A stretch of DNA of 60,000 bases. It comes from Nematostella vectensis. Lineage: Eukaryota; Cnidaria; Anthozoa; Actiniaria; Edwardsiidae. Each line of letters begins with the position of its first letter. Position 1 is the first letter of the stretch. Below the pieces are notes generated by a model. That model had not been told where the DNA came from. It did not search any database and worked only from the letters and a program-made list of their open reading frames with translations. Where the stretch lies: the NCBI RefSeq assembly GCF_932526225.1, contig NC_064042.1, positions 7,001,540 to 7,061,539 on the forward strand, read 5' to 3'. Of this stretch, positions 1-10,172 are shown in pieces. The translations under genes were made by a program, and so were the position numbers.

Positions 1-215
1 GTCATACGATGGGGATTACAGGGTAAGTCTAGTCATATGATGGGGATTGCGTTGGTACGAGGTATGTTGCACTTAAAGGCAAGGAGTAGGGGTCAACTTT
101 ACCAAAATGACTATAAACATACCAATATAGAATAACGACTTTTTTTTATGTACCTTAAAAAATAGACTAACCCGCGACTATTTTTTTTTTCTCATTGCCT
201 TTTCTCTCATTTTAG

Positions 216-461
216 TTTTGGATGACGACGAAGAAAGTGTGCCTGACCATATTAGGCATGTGGCTTGTCACCATTGCGCTTATAACTCCCTGGCTTCTCA
301 ATCTGTACAAAGTCAACCTTGGCGACGCCCCTACGTTCATCTATCGTATGATATATTACTACATGGTCGGTGACTATGTCACCTTCATACGCTGTGCGTT
401 TGCCGCCCTATACATTCTATTGGGGATGTTGACCTGGAAAAGCCTCAAGGACCAGACCAAG
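216..461 (+). CDS. Class A GPCR, internal exon covering TM4-TM5 region
   Basis: The exon is bounded by a TTTTAG acceptor (ends 215) and an AAG|GTCAGT donor (462). It encodes about 82 residues with two hydrophobic helices. The first runs from about residue 7 and contains a Trp followed later by Pro-Trp, as in TM4 of rhodopsin-like receptors; the second lies near the end and ends in basic residues. It ends in phase 0 and joins in frame with the exon at 1009, which carries TM6-TM7. Earlier exons (TM1-TM3 with the DRY box) must lie outside the window. The ligand class cannot be told. Confidence 0.65.
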
Positions 462-1008
462 GTCAGTGCAAGTTTAACAGCAGGGGGGATATCGTATTTG
501 TAGTTTTTGTATAGCAAAAAAAGACATCATCAAATACCTTCAGTAGCGATTCTAGGGGGAGGGTTTAGGCGGCTTAACCCCCCCTTTGGGCTGCCAGAAA
601 GCCATATGTAACAAACAAAATTACGCATTTGTCTCTGAGCCAAACCCCCCATTTAAAAAAAGCTAGATCCGCCCCTGACCTTTAGATGTTCACTTAACAG
701 TCAGGAGTATAAGAGGGTTTGTTTATTAAGCATTGTGACTGTGAAATACGCACGGACCAGCAGTTCTTTTTTAAGTCCCCTAACATTACAGCTTTTATGG
801 AAGCCAATGGATTTACATTCCCCAAAGAGACGGGGGAGAAAGCAGGGAGTTTAGTGGGAGTGCAAAGAGTACCTTTAACAACTTTATTTTAAGAAAATGA
901 AATAACGAAGAAGAATATGGCTTCGCAGCCCATAACATAAAAAGTCGCTAATAATTAGCAAATGCAACAAATAAGTTCCAAAAGTCATACGGATAATTTT
1001 TTCTTCAG
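462..1008 (+). other. Intron of the GPCR gene
   Basis: This stretch starts with GTCAGT and ends with a pyrimidine-rich TTTTTTCTTCAG, both phase 0 with the flanking coding exons. I see no other feature in it. Confidence 0.6.
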
Positions 1009-1455
1009 AAATACGATGGAGAGCTTTCCTTGCCTGAACAGCAACGCCTGAAACTGCAGAAAAGCCGTCGTCAAACGGAGGTTCACGCGGCAGTCACGGT
1101 GGGTCTTACCGTCTTGGCGTACGTGCTGTCCTGCGTCCCTTTGATCGTCTATGGCGTCCTCGCCGAGAAAGCCAGCAGCCTCGTTAGTAGCGACTTCCTC
1201 AAGTGGTTTGGCCTTTTCGCAAACTACTCGCAGTACGTGTCCAGTGCGTGTAACCCCTTCATCTATATGGCCCGTTGCAATCGATTTAATCGCGCGCTCA
1301 AAGCACTGTGGCGGGATCCCTGTGGCTCCCGTACGATGACTAATGTATCACCAGCGATGCACACTGCGCCCGCGACAGCGTCGGTAGTGTCCTTGCCAGC
1401 GGTCGAGCCGCGCAATCCTGTCGGGGCTTTTTCCGAAAAAAGTCGGACTTGTTGA
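1009..1455 (+). CDS. Class A GPCR, 3' exon with TM6, TM7 and C-terminal tail
   Basis: The exon encodes about 148 residues and ends in TGA. A basic stretch (KSRRQTEVHAA) leads into TM6, which holds an SCVP sequence in place of the usual CWxP. TM7 ends in NPFIY, the NPxxY activation motif of rhodopsin-like receptors, followed by a short helix-8-like segment (RCNRFNRAL). A Ser/Thr/Pro-rich cytoplasmic tail of about 60 residues completes the protein. It acts at the plasma membrane coupled to G proteins by family inference. NPxxY and the spliced frame support a functional host gene. Confidence 0.75.
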   Translation, partial: KYDGELSLPEQQRLKLQKSRRQTEVHAAVTVGLTVLAYVLSCVPLIVYGVLAEKASSLVSSDFLKWFGLFANYSQYVSSACNPFIYMARCNRFNRALKALWRDPCGSRTMTNVSPAMHTAPATASVVSLPAVEPRNPVGAFSEKSRTC

Positions 1456-2578
1456 AAGCCTTTTTATGTCTTCGTTTACTTGCTCGGGCAGTGCAATTCT
1501 GACAGGGATTTTCCCAATGCAGTCGCAGACGCGTTGTCGTCTGTTCTCGGGGATCCACCGATGAAGGCCTGACATTTTCGCCGAAGAGCTTTCCAAACAG
1601 CCTTCGAGTCTTCATCAGTTTTCACACAACGCAGCGCAACCAATAATTAAGGCCGTTCTGTTGTGGGTACAGCCGATATAGAGGCCCGAGCTGTCTAGCC
1701 GAGAGCTCACCAACATATGCAAACACCGGTACTTCCGATAACAAGACCCGACTTTCTAGCCGAGAGAAAACCGACATACATTTATTTCAATTAAGGTTGC
1801 ACTCGGAGAATCTGTGTATCGTAACCTTCGGTGGTTCATGGGTATCAAGTAAATAAACGAATAAGCGTGAATAAAATACAAATCCAGGTTTAAAAGGCTG
1901 TAGAATTCTTGTTTACATTCTTATGAACATTCAAATGTAGCTTTCAGATACAAGGATTCAGCCATTTATACGCTACCCATGAACCACCGCGGGTTACGAC
2001 ATATGGATTCTCGAGTGTATAAGATAGGTGTATACAAAAACTAGTACTTACGCCAAGAACGTCGACGTTCTAGCCAAGAGTTCACCGACCTGTACAAACC
2101 CCTATTATAAGAGGATGAAGAACTGGACTCCGGAACAACCCTTATAACGACAACGGGCGTCAAGTGGCTAAATATTACATTGTCAAGAAGTACAGGCAAC
2201 TGTTATACAGTGATGTAACAGTTTTTCTAACTGGTGCACCTGTCAAAGTAGCCTTTAAAAGAGGCCCGTACGCAGGAATTTTCTTGGGGGGGGGGAAGGT
2301 GGGGGTGAATTCTCTGATAAAAATCTGACCACCCCCGAAAGAACAAAAAGTGATTTTTATGCCTTTGTAGTATCTCCACGGGGCGTTAATTGTCTGATTT
2401 GGCTACATACCAGAGTGATCTAGCTTATATGCTTTATAGTTTTGTCTACAAATAGCACTTCTAATAAGAACCGAAAGTGGAACTTCTCCCCCCCCCCCCC
2501 CTGAGTACGGGCCTGCAAAATAGGGTTAAGTATTGTCCAATAAAGTCAGAGTTCTGGCAACGTCTATCACAGGTGATG
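1456..2578. other. Intergenic region with an imperfect inverted repeat
   Basis: No gene is visible. A roughly 30-bp imperfect inverted repeat pairs 1815-1844 with 1974-2004 (core CGGTGGTTCATGGGTA and its complement). A related fragment of the same core occurs near 3080, so this is probably a decayed miniature transposon family. Poly-G and poly-C runs occur at 2287-2295 and 2490-2502. Confidence 0.4.
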
Positions 2579-2725
2579 GGAATACTCCATTAGCCAGTAT
2601 TCGCCGATCCTCCCTCCTATATGAATAGGGTTTAACTCCGCGCAATAATCCATTAGCCAGTATTCACCCATCCTCCCTAAATGAATAGGGTTTAACTCTG
2701 CGCAATCATCGATTAGCCATATTCG
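2579..2725. repeat. Short tandem duplication, ~66-bp unit
   Basis: Two near-identical units and part of a third are present, each containing CATTAGCCAGTATTC and AATAGGGTTTAACTC followed by a CGCAAT segment. The open frame on the minus strand here is produced by the repeat and I do not call it a gene. Confidence 0.6.
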
Positions 2726-3466
2726 CTGTACCCTGGTTACCAGAGGCTCGGGCTTCACTCCGACAACACGAGCCGCGAAGTGTCGAGAACGAGTCCTCGC
2801 AGTCAAATGAAAAGGGATAGTAAACGAACGTAGCTTGAGACTTTGGTACCCAGGGTATATTCGCTGTGAGTGGGTGGGTAGGCATACACCTAGTCCAAAT
2901 AAGGACGGGCTAAAATCCCATCGTACTCCGTCGTGCTTCATTGGTATCACATGGAGAGCAAATAAGCACAAGTAAAAGCAAATCATATCACAAGGTTTGC
3001 AAAGATGTATAACTAATTTTTATGTGCCTGTAAATGCACTACGTTTTTAGAGACTAAGATTAAGTCATTTATATGTTAACCATGAACCATTGAGTGCCAT
3101 GACACATATTTCTCGATAACTGCAGCTATATTTAAAATTAGGTATGGGAACGCGTGACAACGGTACCAAAAAAACAATCTTTATGCACCTTATTCATTAT
3201 TATATCCCTAAAACAAGTCAACGTTGCAAATTTGTTGATCAATATGATGATATTATTCAGGCCTAATATTATAACGCACGAGAGCATTATCTCTTATTGT
3301 GTAGGATATCAAATTAGCGAAGATAAAATACTTTGTTTTGGGAACTATTGTTTTGATATCATTTCATATATATATATATATAGAATAAAGAGAAATGCAC
3401 TACATGATAGAGACTACAATGATAGAGATCATATAACGGGCCGGTCTCTGGGAATTTAATAAATAC

Positions 3467-3690
3467 TCCAAAAATATGTCAATGTTTGTTCCAATCCTCG
3501 CGGACAGTAGAAAATCATTTTTTTTTTCAAAACGTAGAGGTAAGCTCCCTGTGCCCTTCTTTTTTATGGGCATCATAAACACTCTAAAAATATGTCAATG
3601 TTTGTTCCAATCCTGGTAGACAGTAGAAAATCATCTTTTTTCAAACCGTAGAGGTGAGCTCCCTGTGCCCCTCTACTCTATGGGCATCAT
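3467..3690. repeat. Direct tandem repeat, two ~115-bp units
   Basis: Units at about 3467-3581 and 3582-3690 share ATATGTCAATGTTTGTTCC, a poly-T segment, and GAGCTCCCTGTGCCC or GTAAGCTCCCTGTGCCC, ending in ATGGGCATCAT. There are only a few differences between units. No coding content is evident. Confidence 0.7.
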
Positions 3691-3788
3691 GGGATACTCC
3701 CTTCCCATTACGCATTGCTGCAAAGGTAATGGTTTGGCGCGTCGTTTTGACTTGTTGAAATGTGCGAGAGAGCGAGCGACAGTTTCAG

Positions 3789-4178
3789 CCATTTTGGCTT
3801 TTCCTCAAAACCATTGCACTTCTAAGCAAGAAAGGTAAGGCAGTCAAGGCTCACAGAGGATAGAAGTTGTCAATGGACTTAAGAGATATAATATTCAAAC
3901 ACATCAACGGAAGGAAACGGAGCGTGCTTCAGCCTGACAAGTTTGTGCCAAGTTGTACCAGTGGATAGCGATGACTCGTGGAAGCTAGTAAAAAGGTGAG
4001 TCGATCTTTACTAAGTCTTTATTGTAAACACTGCATTGTTATTCGAAAAGCAAGCTTGTGGACCCATGTTTTGCTTTGTAGGGCTAAAACTTATGGAAAA
4101 GGTCGACAAGTTAACGTTTTGTCCTCCCACGTGGGTCTTTTTGAGTTTGCAATGTAGGAAGAAAACCACGGGGCACAT
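3789..4178. repeat. Direct repeat, copy 1 (partner 5108-5490)
   Basis: About 380 bp here recur at 5108-5490 with only a few substitutions. The repeated part spans the noncoding leader and the 3' end of the gag remnant on the minus strand. Because gag coding sequence lies inside the repeat, it is not simply a pair of LTRs; a local duplication of a retroelement fragment fits better. Confidence 0.7.
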
Positions 4179-4862
4179 GTGCTGGAAGTGTCCAGTTTTG
4201 TGGCAGGCAAAGCACTCTGAATCAATAGCTGGGCATTTCTGGCCCTTTTTGTGTGGTGTATTTCCACATCTTCCACATTTATCTGGTGTGTGGTGCTGAG
4301 CGGATGCGCCCCTTTCATCACCAGGCTTCTTGTTGGATCTATTTACTGGGTGGGTTTTACCTTTTCGTTGCTTTCTAGCTTTGTTGTTGTTCTGGATGAA
4401 GTTTACCTCTCTCTGATTCTGGGGGTTGCTCATGGCGTTCATTTGTAGCCGTGTCGCCTCCTCAGTGTGGGCAATTTCCCTGGCTCTCTTGAAGGAGAGG
4501 GAATTTCCTTCGGCGATGCACTTCTTTCGTACCGCGTCGGAGTCGGCTCCAAAAACAACAGAATCTCGCATTAGCTCATCGTGTAAGTCGGTGGGAAAAC
4601 CACTATTCTGGATAAGTAGTTTTGCCTCAGTAAGGAATTCTTCTAGCGGCCTGTTGTGTTGTTTCAGGGATCTTAGGTAAAATCGATTTAGTAAGTGGTT
4701 GGATTGTGGTTTCACGTGTTCTTCGAAACGCTTCCAATATTCGGCCAATTTGTTCGCCTCTTCTGTGCTCAAATTCCATGTATTAAACAAGAACTTCAAT
4801 TCAATGTCGGGGCTCGTGGTCCAGTCTATTTTGGGAGTTTCAAATCCGATCAAATCGCTCAT
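4011..4862 (-). pseudogene. gag: Gypsy-type retrotransposon Gag remnant with zinc knuckle
   Basis: The minus-strand frame begins at an ATG at 4862 and runs about 283 codons. The N-terminal half is helical and charged, typical of a capsid-like Gag region. A basic Lys/Arg stretch follows, and near residues 205-240 there are Cys/His clusters, including CFACHKTGHFQHMC, a canonical CX2CX4HX4C zinc knuckle for nucleic-acid binding. No protease, reverse transcriptase or integrase follows, so this is an isolated gag fragment. The last 40 or so residues look like read-through rather than Gag. Its 3' part is duplicated at 5430-5490. Confidence 0.65.
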
Positions 4863-5107
4863 TTCGCTGGCTTGTACCAAAGAACAATTGGAATAAACTC
4901 ACGTTTTTCTTTCTCCTTCCAGTCTGTGACTTCTAGAAGATCCCGCTACTGACAGCCATGACGATTTTCGTGAACTGGAGGGTTTATTATGATACGTGCG
5001 AGTCGTACAAGTTGTACACAAGTATAAAGCTACATGCATAAATTAACATAATGGTTAACTATGGCGTGAAAGTCACGCAATACATGTCAGTCACTGGTTG
5101 TGTTACA

Positions 5108-5490
5108 AGCCATTTTGGCTTTTCCTCAAAACCATTGCACTTCTAAGCAAGAAAGGTAAGGCAGTCAAGGCTCACAGAGGATCGAAGTTGTCAATGGACG
5201 TAAGAGATATAGTATTCAAACACATCAACGGAAGGAAACGGAGCGTGCTTCAGCCTGACAAGTTTGTGCCAAGTTGTACCAGTGGATAGCAATGACCCGT
5301 GGTAGCTAGTAAAAAGGTGAGTCGATCTTTACTAAGTCTTTATTGTAAACACTGCAATGTTATTCGAAAACCAAGCTTGTGAACCCATGTTTTGCTTTGT
5401 AGGGCTAAAACTTATGGAAAAGGTCAACAAGTTAACGTTTTGTCCTTCCACGTGGGTCTTTTTGAGTTTGCAATGTAGGAAGAAAACCAC
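5108..5490. repeat. Direct repeat, copy 2 (partner 3789-4178)
   Basis: This is the second copy of the segment at 3789-4178, offset by about 1319 bp. It also contains the truncated 3' tail of the gag frame on the minus strand. The stretch between the two copies holds the gag body and about 220 bp of noncoding sequence. Confidence 0.7.
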
Positions 5491-6614
5491 CGGGAACCTC
5501 TGCTGCTGTTCGTAGGACCTTGTGGTCTGCGTCGACAGTCAGATAAGTTATATAAATAAATAAAATATTTAAAATAAAAAGTCGACAACAACGCAGATTT
5601 GTTTTTTAAAAACAATATTTCGGCAGGCAAGTACCTGGCCTTCTTCAGGTTACAAATTATTTTCAGTGGCGTCTTTTACAGATAGAGTACTATAAAAAGT
5701 AATTGATGATTAACTAAAAAAATATAACAATAGAAAAAAGAGAAGTTTATAATGACAAATAGAGGGATATGGATTTCTAAATGGTTTCTCCTTGCCGGTT
5801 TAGTCCACCAGGTTTTAAAGCGCCAGCAAGAGCTATCAATGTCATGTGGCTTCTCATGCTTTGCAGATGGAGTGGCAGTTGCTTATACGGAAAAGCTGGG
5901 TTTCAGAAAGTGTTCAGCAGTGTGGGTGGGTGTTTATCGAGATTGTGAGTCTACAGGTCTGCGGATTATTTTCCCCATTAAATCATATAAATCACGTTTA
6001 TGATATATATATATATATATATACAGCAAAGCTGGTGGCATCTTGTCTTGTGGCACTTCAATGTTTGGAAAGCCCGGTCTTTGGAGGTAATCTCCAGAAG
6101 CTTGTGCTCTCAGGAGCAGGTCCAAGGGCGTTGTCCTCCTGTCTCCCTTGATTGGCTCCATGGATTGCCTCCCATTTGTTCTATTTAGTTCTGCTGGCCA
6201 ATTCTCATGCACTTTTCTCGCATCTCATCTCAATAAGGATTGCTTTCTGTTTTACAACGTTTTCTTTTTTGAGCCACTGCTTCTCAGCATGGATTTGCTC
6301 CATCTCAAGGCTGTAATCGTGGAGTTTATTGGCTCTTGCAGACATTAATGGACTCTGTCTCGGGGAGCTCATCTCTTTTCCAAGGCAAAACTTGCTTGGT
6401 ATGCCCCAGCAATGTCTTGCATCTTGAGTAAATTATTTTTTGTCTTCTGTTTTTGGCCATCTAGATAGTTAGGATTGGTTTATAATTGTCTAATGGCTTG
6501 ATTGGTAAAATGCGCTAAATGGTTAAATGCTTGTCTTTTTTCATATGGTTGTATTTTCTTTTTTGGTTAAGGTTTTTTTTTATTTTGTTTTCTATTCTCT
6601 ACAGCATACTTTTT
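5491..6614. other. Noncoding, T-rich; no gene seen
   Basis: A short AT dinucleotide run lies at 6004-6023. The sequence is T-rich on the plus strand with several small open frames that have no recognisable domain. I see no gene here. Confidence 0.4.
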
Positions 6615-7504
6615 TTAACTTGTAAAAAAAAAAAGCAAAAAAAATGGTTTTGCTGCTTCTGGGATTGTCACTGGTATTATATAACTTGTGCTACTTATGC
6701 TATAACTTATTCCTCTGTGAACTGTTACATTAGTGTTTCGTAACTGGTTGAGGAGGCGGTGTTGGCTGGAAGGGCAGTCTTCGGAGCGATGGAAGGGGTT
6801 GGAACACAAAGTGCAGTGTGGTTTAGCCAACCCTGCGAATGTTACCATCCACAGTGTTCACGATTGACACAATCCCAGGGTATGGAGCTATCCTGAGCGG
6901 CATAGCGCCGAAAGTTCTCATCGTATGTTAGCCACGCAAAATCCCAGTATTTTGCCGCAGTCGATGAAATGATCGCCTGGTATTGGATCATCTCCCTGTC
7001 CCGTCTTGGAAATGCCGTGACGACCGTAAGCGCATACCGCGTGTATGCGATGACCCATTTATAGATGGAGTCTATGCTCTGTCGTTTATTGCGCAAGAGC
7101 CTGATGCTCTCTGAGTTCTCGGCGAAACCGAGTTGGAATTCGGGCCCGGCGTGCGCAACATTATCGGGGAGAAGGAGAGCAAAATCAATGTACTCACCCC
7201 GAGTAATCTTGCCCTCTAGTGCCTCGCCCAGTGGGCGATCGAGGCCCAAGGGAGATGCCGAGCCAGGTGTGCTGAGGCTTTCCGTGCCTTCGCTTGCGAC
7301 TACTGGTGGTGATGGGGGGCCCTGTTGTGTTGGCCGCCAACTTGCGAGAGCGTAGGACACAGTTTTCCCTATGACAGACAGCTGGGCTTCCAAAAAGCCG
7401 GTCCGACCAGTCGGACGACTGGTGGGCGCTTGGCGCCCCCTTTTGCTACTCGGGGGCTGACGGTGAAGCCTCCTCACTGCCTTGAGTGGCTTGCTGGAGG
7501 CCAT
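6615..7504 (-). pseudogene. Retroelement gag-like ORF with CCHC knuckle, frameshifted
   Basis: An ATG at 7504 opens a 220-codon frame. It has a basic Pro-rich N-terminus and a helical central region with paired Trp and Tyr residues (WDFAWLTYDENFRRY). A second frame, 6848-6615, continues the protein after a frame change near 6845. It carries CTLCSNPFHRSEDC, a CX2CX4HX4C zinc knuckle. This organisation resembles the first ORF of DIRS/Ngaro-like or other gag-bearing retroelements. No polymerase follows, so it is a fragment. The family assignment is an inference. Confidence 0.5.
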
Positions 7505-8255
7505 CTATTTGTTGCTGCCGTGCAGGTTGAGGGCTTGTAGTCGCAGACCAAGCACCTCTGTAGAGAGGGGAGAGAACTCAATCTCCTTCAGACAAACGCG
7601 AAAGTTTAGGCATATTTAACCGATTTTCAAATGTTTCTTTACAGTACTCGTAGCTTATTAAGCGAAAGAGTGAATGTCTTTACTTTAGGTGTGGCGCTTT
7701 ATATAGGTAGATAGCAACCAATAAAAATTAAGAGCGTGTATAGTAAGGTATCTTATGTGAAACATATTGAGTAATACCTGTGCTATCGTAGCATGATACA
7801 TGTACCCATATGATATATTTTATGAATGACCTTTGAGCCTGGCTCCGGCTCCATTAACTGAAATTACCGTCCCTAGTGGTGACGGTTATTTTGGGTTATT
7901 GGGTATGCCAGCAACAAAAATGACGTAACCATCCGATTTCTTAGTTGCTTTGAAGAAAATTTTTGGCATTGACTCTTGCCATTTCTGTTCTTTTCATTTA
8001 TTAAGCTTTTTTTTTAAACATGAAAAATTTAAAATATTATAGTATCTAAAATCTATATAGTATAAATAAAATCAGATTAAATAAAAATAGGTTCATATTC
8101 TTAATCTGAAAATTTTTTATGCAAACTTCAAGTGTCTTTAGTTGCACCAAAATGATAAAATAAAGTGTTAAGGATTTATAACCTTTTGCATGAATTTCTC
8201 CTGTTTCCTTGAATGCTCCTATCATATCTATAGGCAGAAGACTCTCTAAAGTATA
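7505..8255. other. Noncoding spacer
   Basis: AT-rich sequence with no gene, clear repeat or RNA that I can support. It abuts the transposon beginning at 8256. Confidence 0.4.
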
Positions 8256-8291
8256 GGGACCAGTCATTATTTATCTATAGGGGGGGCTGGG
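8256..8291 (+). repeat. Left terminal inverted repeat of the 5.86-kb transposon
   Basis: It matches the reverse complement of 14081-14116 along the full 36 bp with a single substitution next to the G tract. Confidence 0.85.
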
Positions 8292-8553
8292 AGAAAAAAA
8301 GGGGGGGTCAAGGCCATTTTAAATTAGCAAAGAGGGGGGGTCATTGTATTTTAGGTACAATAAACAGGGGGGGCCATCTTGTTAATCAGCATGATTTTTC
8401 AAAGAGTTGTTATATTGAAAACCAGTTAGATGAGATGTTATGTAGGATAAAGAATTGACAATTTATGAAAATACCATTTGAATATCATGACATTTATCAA
8501 TAATTTTCTGTAAAACAACAACATTTTCAACAAAAAGAGTGAACATCATCTTA

Positions 8554-10062
8554 TTAAAGTGCGGCAATGGTCTGCCCTATTATTGCAAGTGCATCGAGCG
8601 CAAAAAAGCCCTGATTGAATAGAAGGTCTAACTTCATGATGTCACAACTCTTCAACAGTCCTAAGGCCTCAGTGTTAATCTCATCCTCGCACACAGCATG
8701 TTGACTTTGTAAGGCTACATTATATCCATCAGGGAAGCAGAGAGTATAGGTAAACTCATCTGTAAGCTTGACAATCAGTTTATGCATTGCAGTGTCTTCT
8801 CTTTTCCTTTTTCTTTTTTTGGCTTTGCAAGCATTTTCTTTTCTTTTTCTCTTTGCAAGACTTGACTTTTTCTTTAAGCTTACGGAAGATAATGACTTAT
8901 AGGTTACTCCAATACTGATAAGCTTAGACTTGGCATTTGTTATTGTATCAATAAGACCTTTTAAGTGCCCAATCTGAGATTCATAATACTTCTCCTGTTC
9001 CTTTGCCCATGCATGAGAGTGTCGTCCACTGGCTATGAATAGTTCACCATAACTATTTTCAGTTTCACTTTTTCGTGCAAGAAGTGCTTTTTCCAAACAT
9101 GATAGCTCTTTGACTCCACGCTCGCAATTTGAAACATCAGCTGGACTGATGCATGGCAGAGAGCCCAAGTATTTACCAAAGCAAGCATTGTTATCATTAC
9201 TCAAAATATAATTGAGTTTCTGTTCTATTTTCTCTGTCTCGGTCTTTGCTTCCCACCTCTTTCTTCTCTCTTTAAATAGGTACTCTTCAAATGCACAGTC
9301 ACTCATATGGGGCTTTGCAGCTTCAAACATCTCTGGCAAGATTTCATTGAAATACTTAGTACGTGGGTGTTGAGGGTTTTCATACCAATATTTGGACTTT
9401 TGGTATGGCAATGGATCTCTTGTGGGTTGCTTTGAAGAACCTGGGAGAACTGGAGAAAAAGAGGATTAACAAAAATGACAATAAGTTTGACTGTGAGTAA
9501 TAAAATACTCTGAAGTCTTGAATATGGGATAGAGGAAAATAAACAGATTAATATATAAGTGGAAATTAATAACCATGGGCTATCAAAATTTCTTTAAAAT
9601 ACATAAAAGTGCATGAACTATTATTGGGAACTTCAGAGTACAGTGTACATTATATTATGTAAGGTAAAAATATTCTAAATTCTAGTCTTTTTGTTCACAA
9701 TAGCACTAAAGCAATTTGAATTTTTTGCAACAACAAAACTTGTTTATATCTTCATTTTAAAAAGATCTTAATATCAAAACTTTAAACATACCTGACTGAA
9801 CTAAAGGTGTTTTGGTTTTGACTGCATCGAGTTTGTTGTTAATTGCTTTCTGTCTCATTGAAAGTTTGAGTTCTTCAATCTTCAGTAATATCTTTTTCCT
9901 GTGTCCTCTTTTCAAAATTCCTATTTCTTCCAACTCTTGGTCAGTTATTGTAGCAACAACATCAAGATCATCGTATCCTTCGTCTACAAATAGGCTTTGA
10001 AACTCCGATAATCCACAATCATGGAGCCATTTAGTCACATTGTTTATCGCTTCATCCACCAT
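8554..10062 (-). CDS. Transposon protein: SAM domain plus charged coiled-coil region, two exons
   Basis: Exon 1 (9792-10062) starts at an ATG at 10062 and encodes a sterile alpha motif. The visible signature is WLHDCGLSEFQSLFVDEGYD, then DLDVVATITDQELEEIGI and a lysine-rich KRGHRKKIL, as in SAM helices 3-5. It ends at a TCAG|GTATGT donor in phase 1. Exon 2 (8554-9449) follows a CTTTTTCTCCAG acceptor and restores frame. It is rich in Lys/Glu, with a nuclear-localisation-like Lys/Arg block near residue 280. The predicted protein is about 388 residues. SAM domains mediate protein-protein contacts, so a transpososome partner is a reasonable inference. Confidence 0.6.
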
Positions 10063-10172
10063 CTTGAATAAGCGCCGAGTGGGGTCTGGAGACTAATGTC
10101 TTCCGTCGTTGTAACGCGGGCTCACTATAAAACTGTTTACTGAGGTTATATAATAACTAAAGCAGTCCAAAC
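10063..10172. promoter_or_regulatory. Divergent spacer between the two transposon genes
   Basis: 110 bp separate the two divergent ATGs at 10062 (minus) and 10173 (plus). This interval must hold both 5' leaders and probably a bidirectional promoter. No clear TATA box is seen apart from a TTATATAATAA stretch at about 10146. Confidence 0.4.

Noticed and set aside
2567-2986. 139-codon minus-strand frame
   Set aside because: Its repetitive part is the 66-bp tandem repeat, and it has no recognisable domain.
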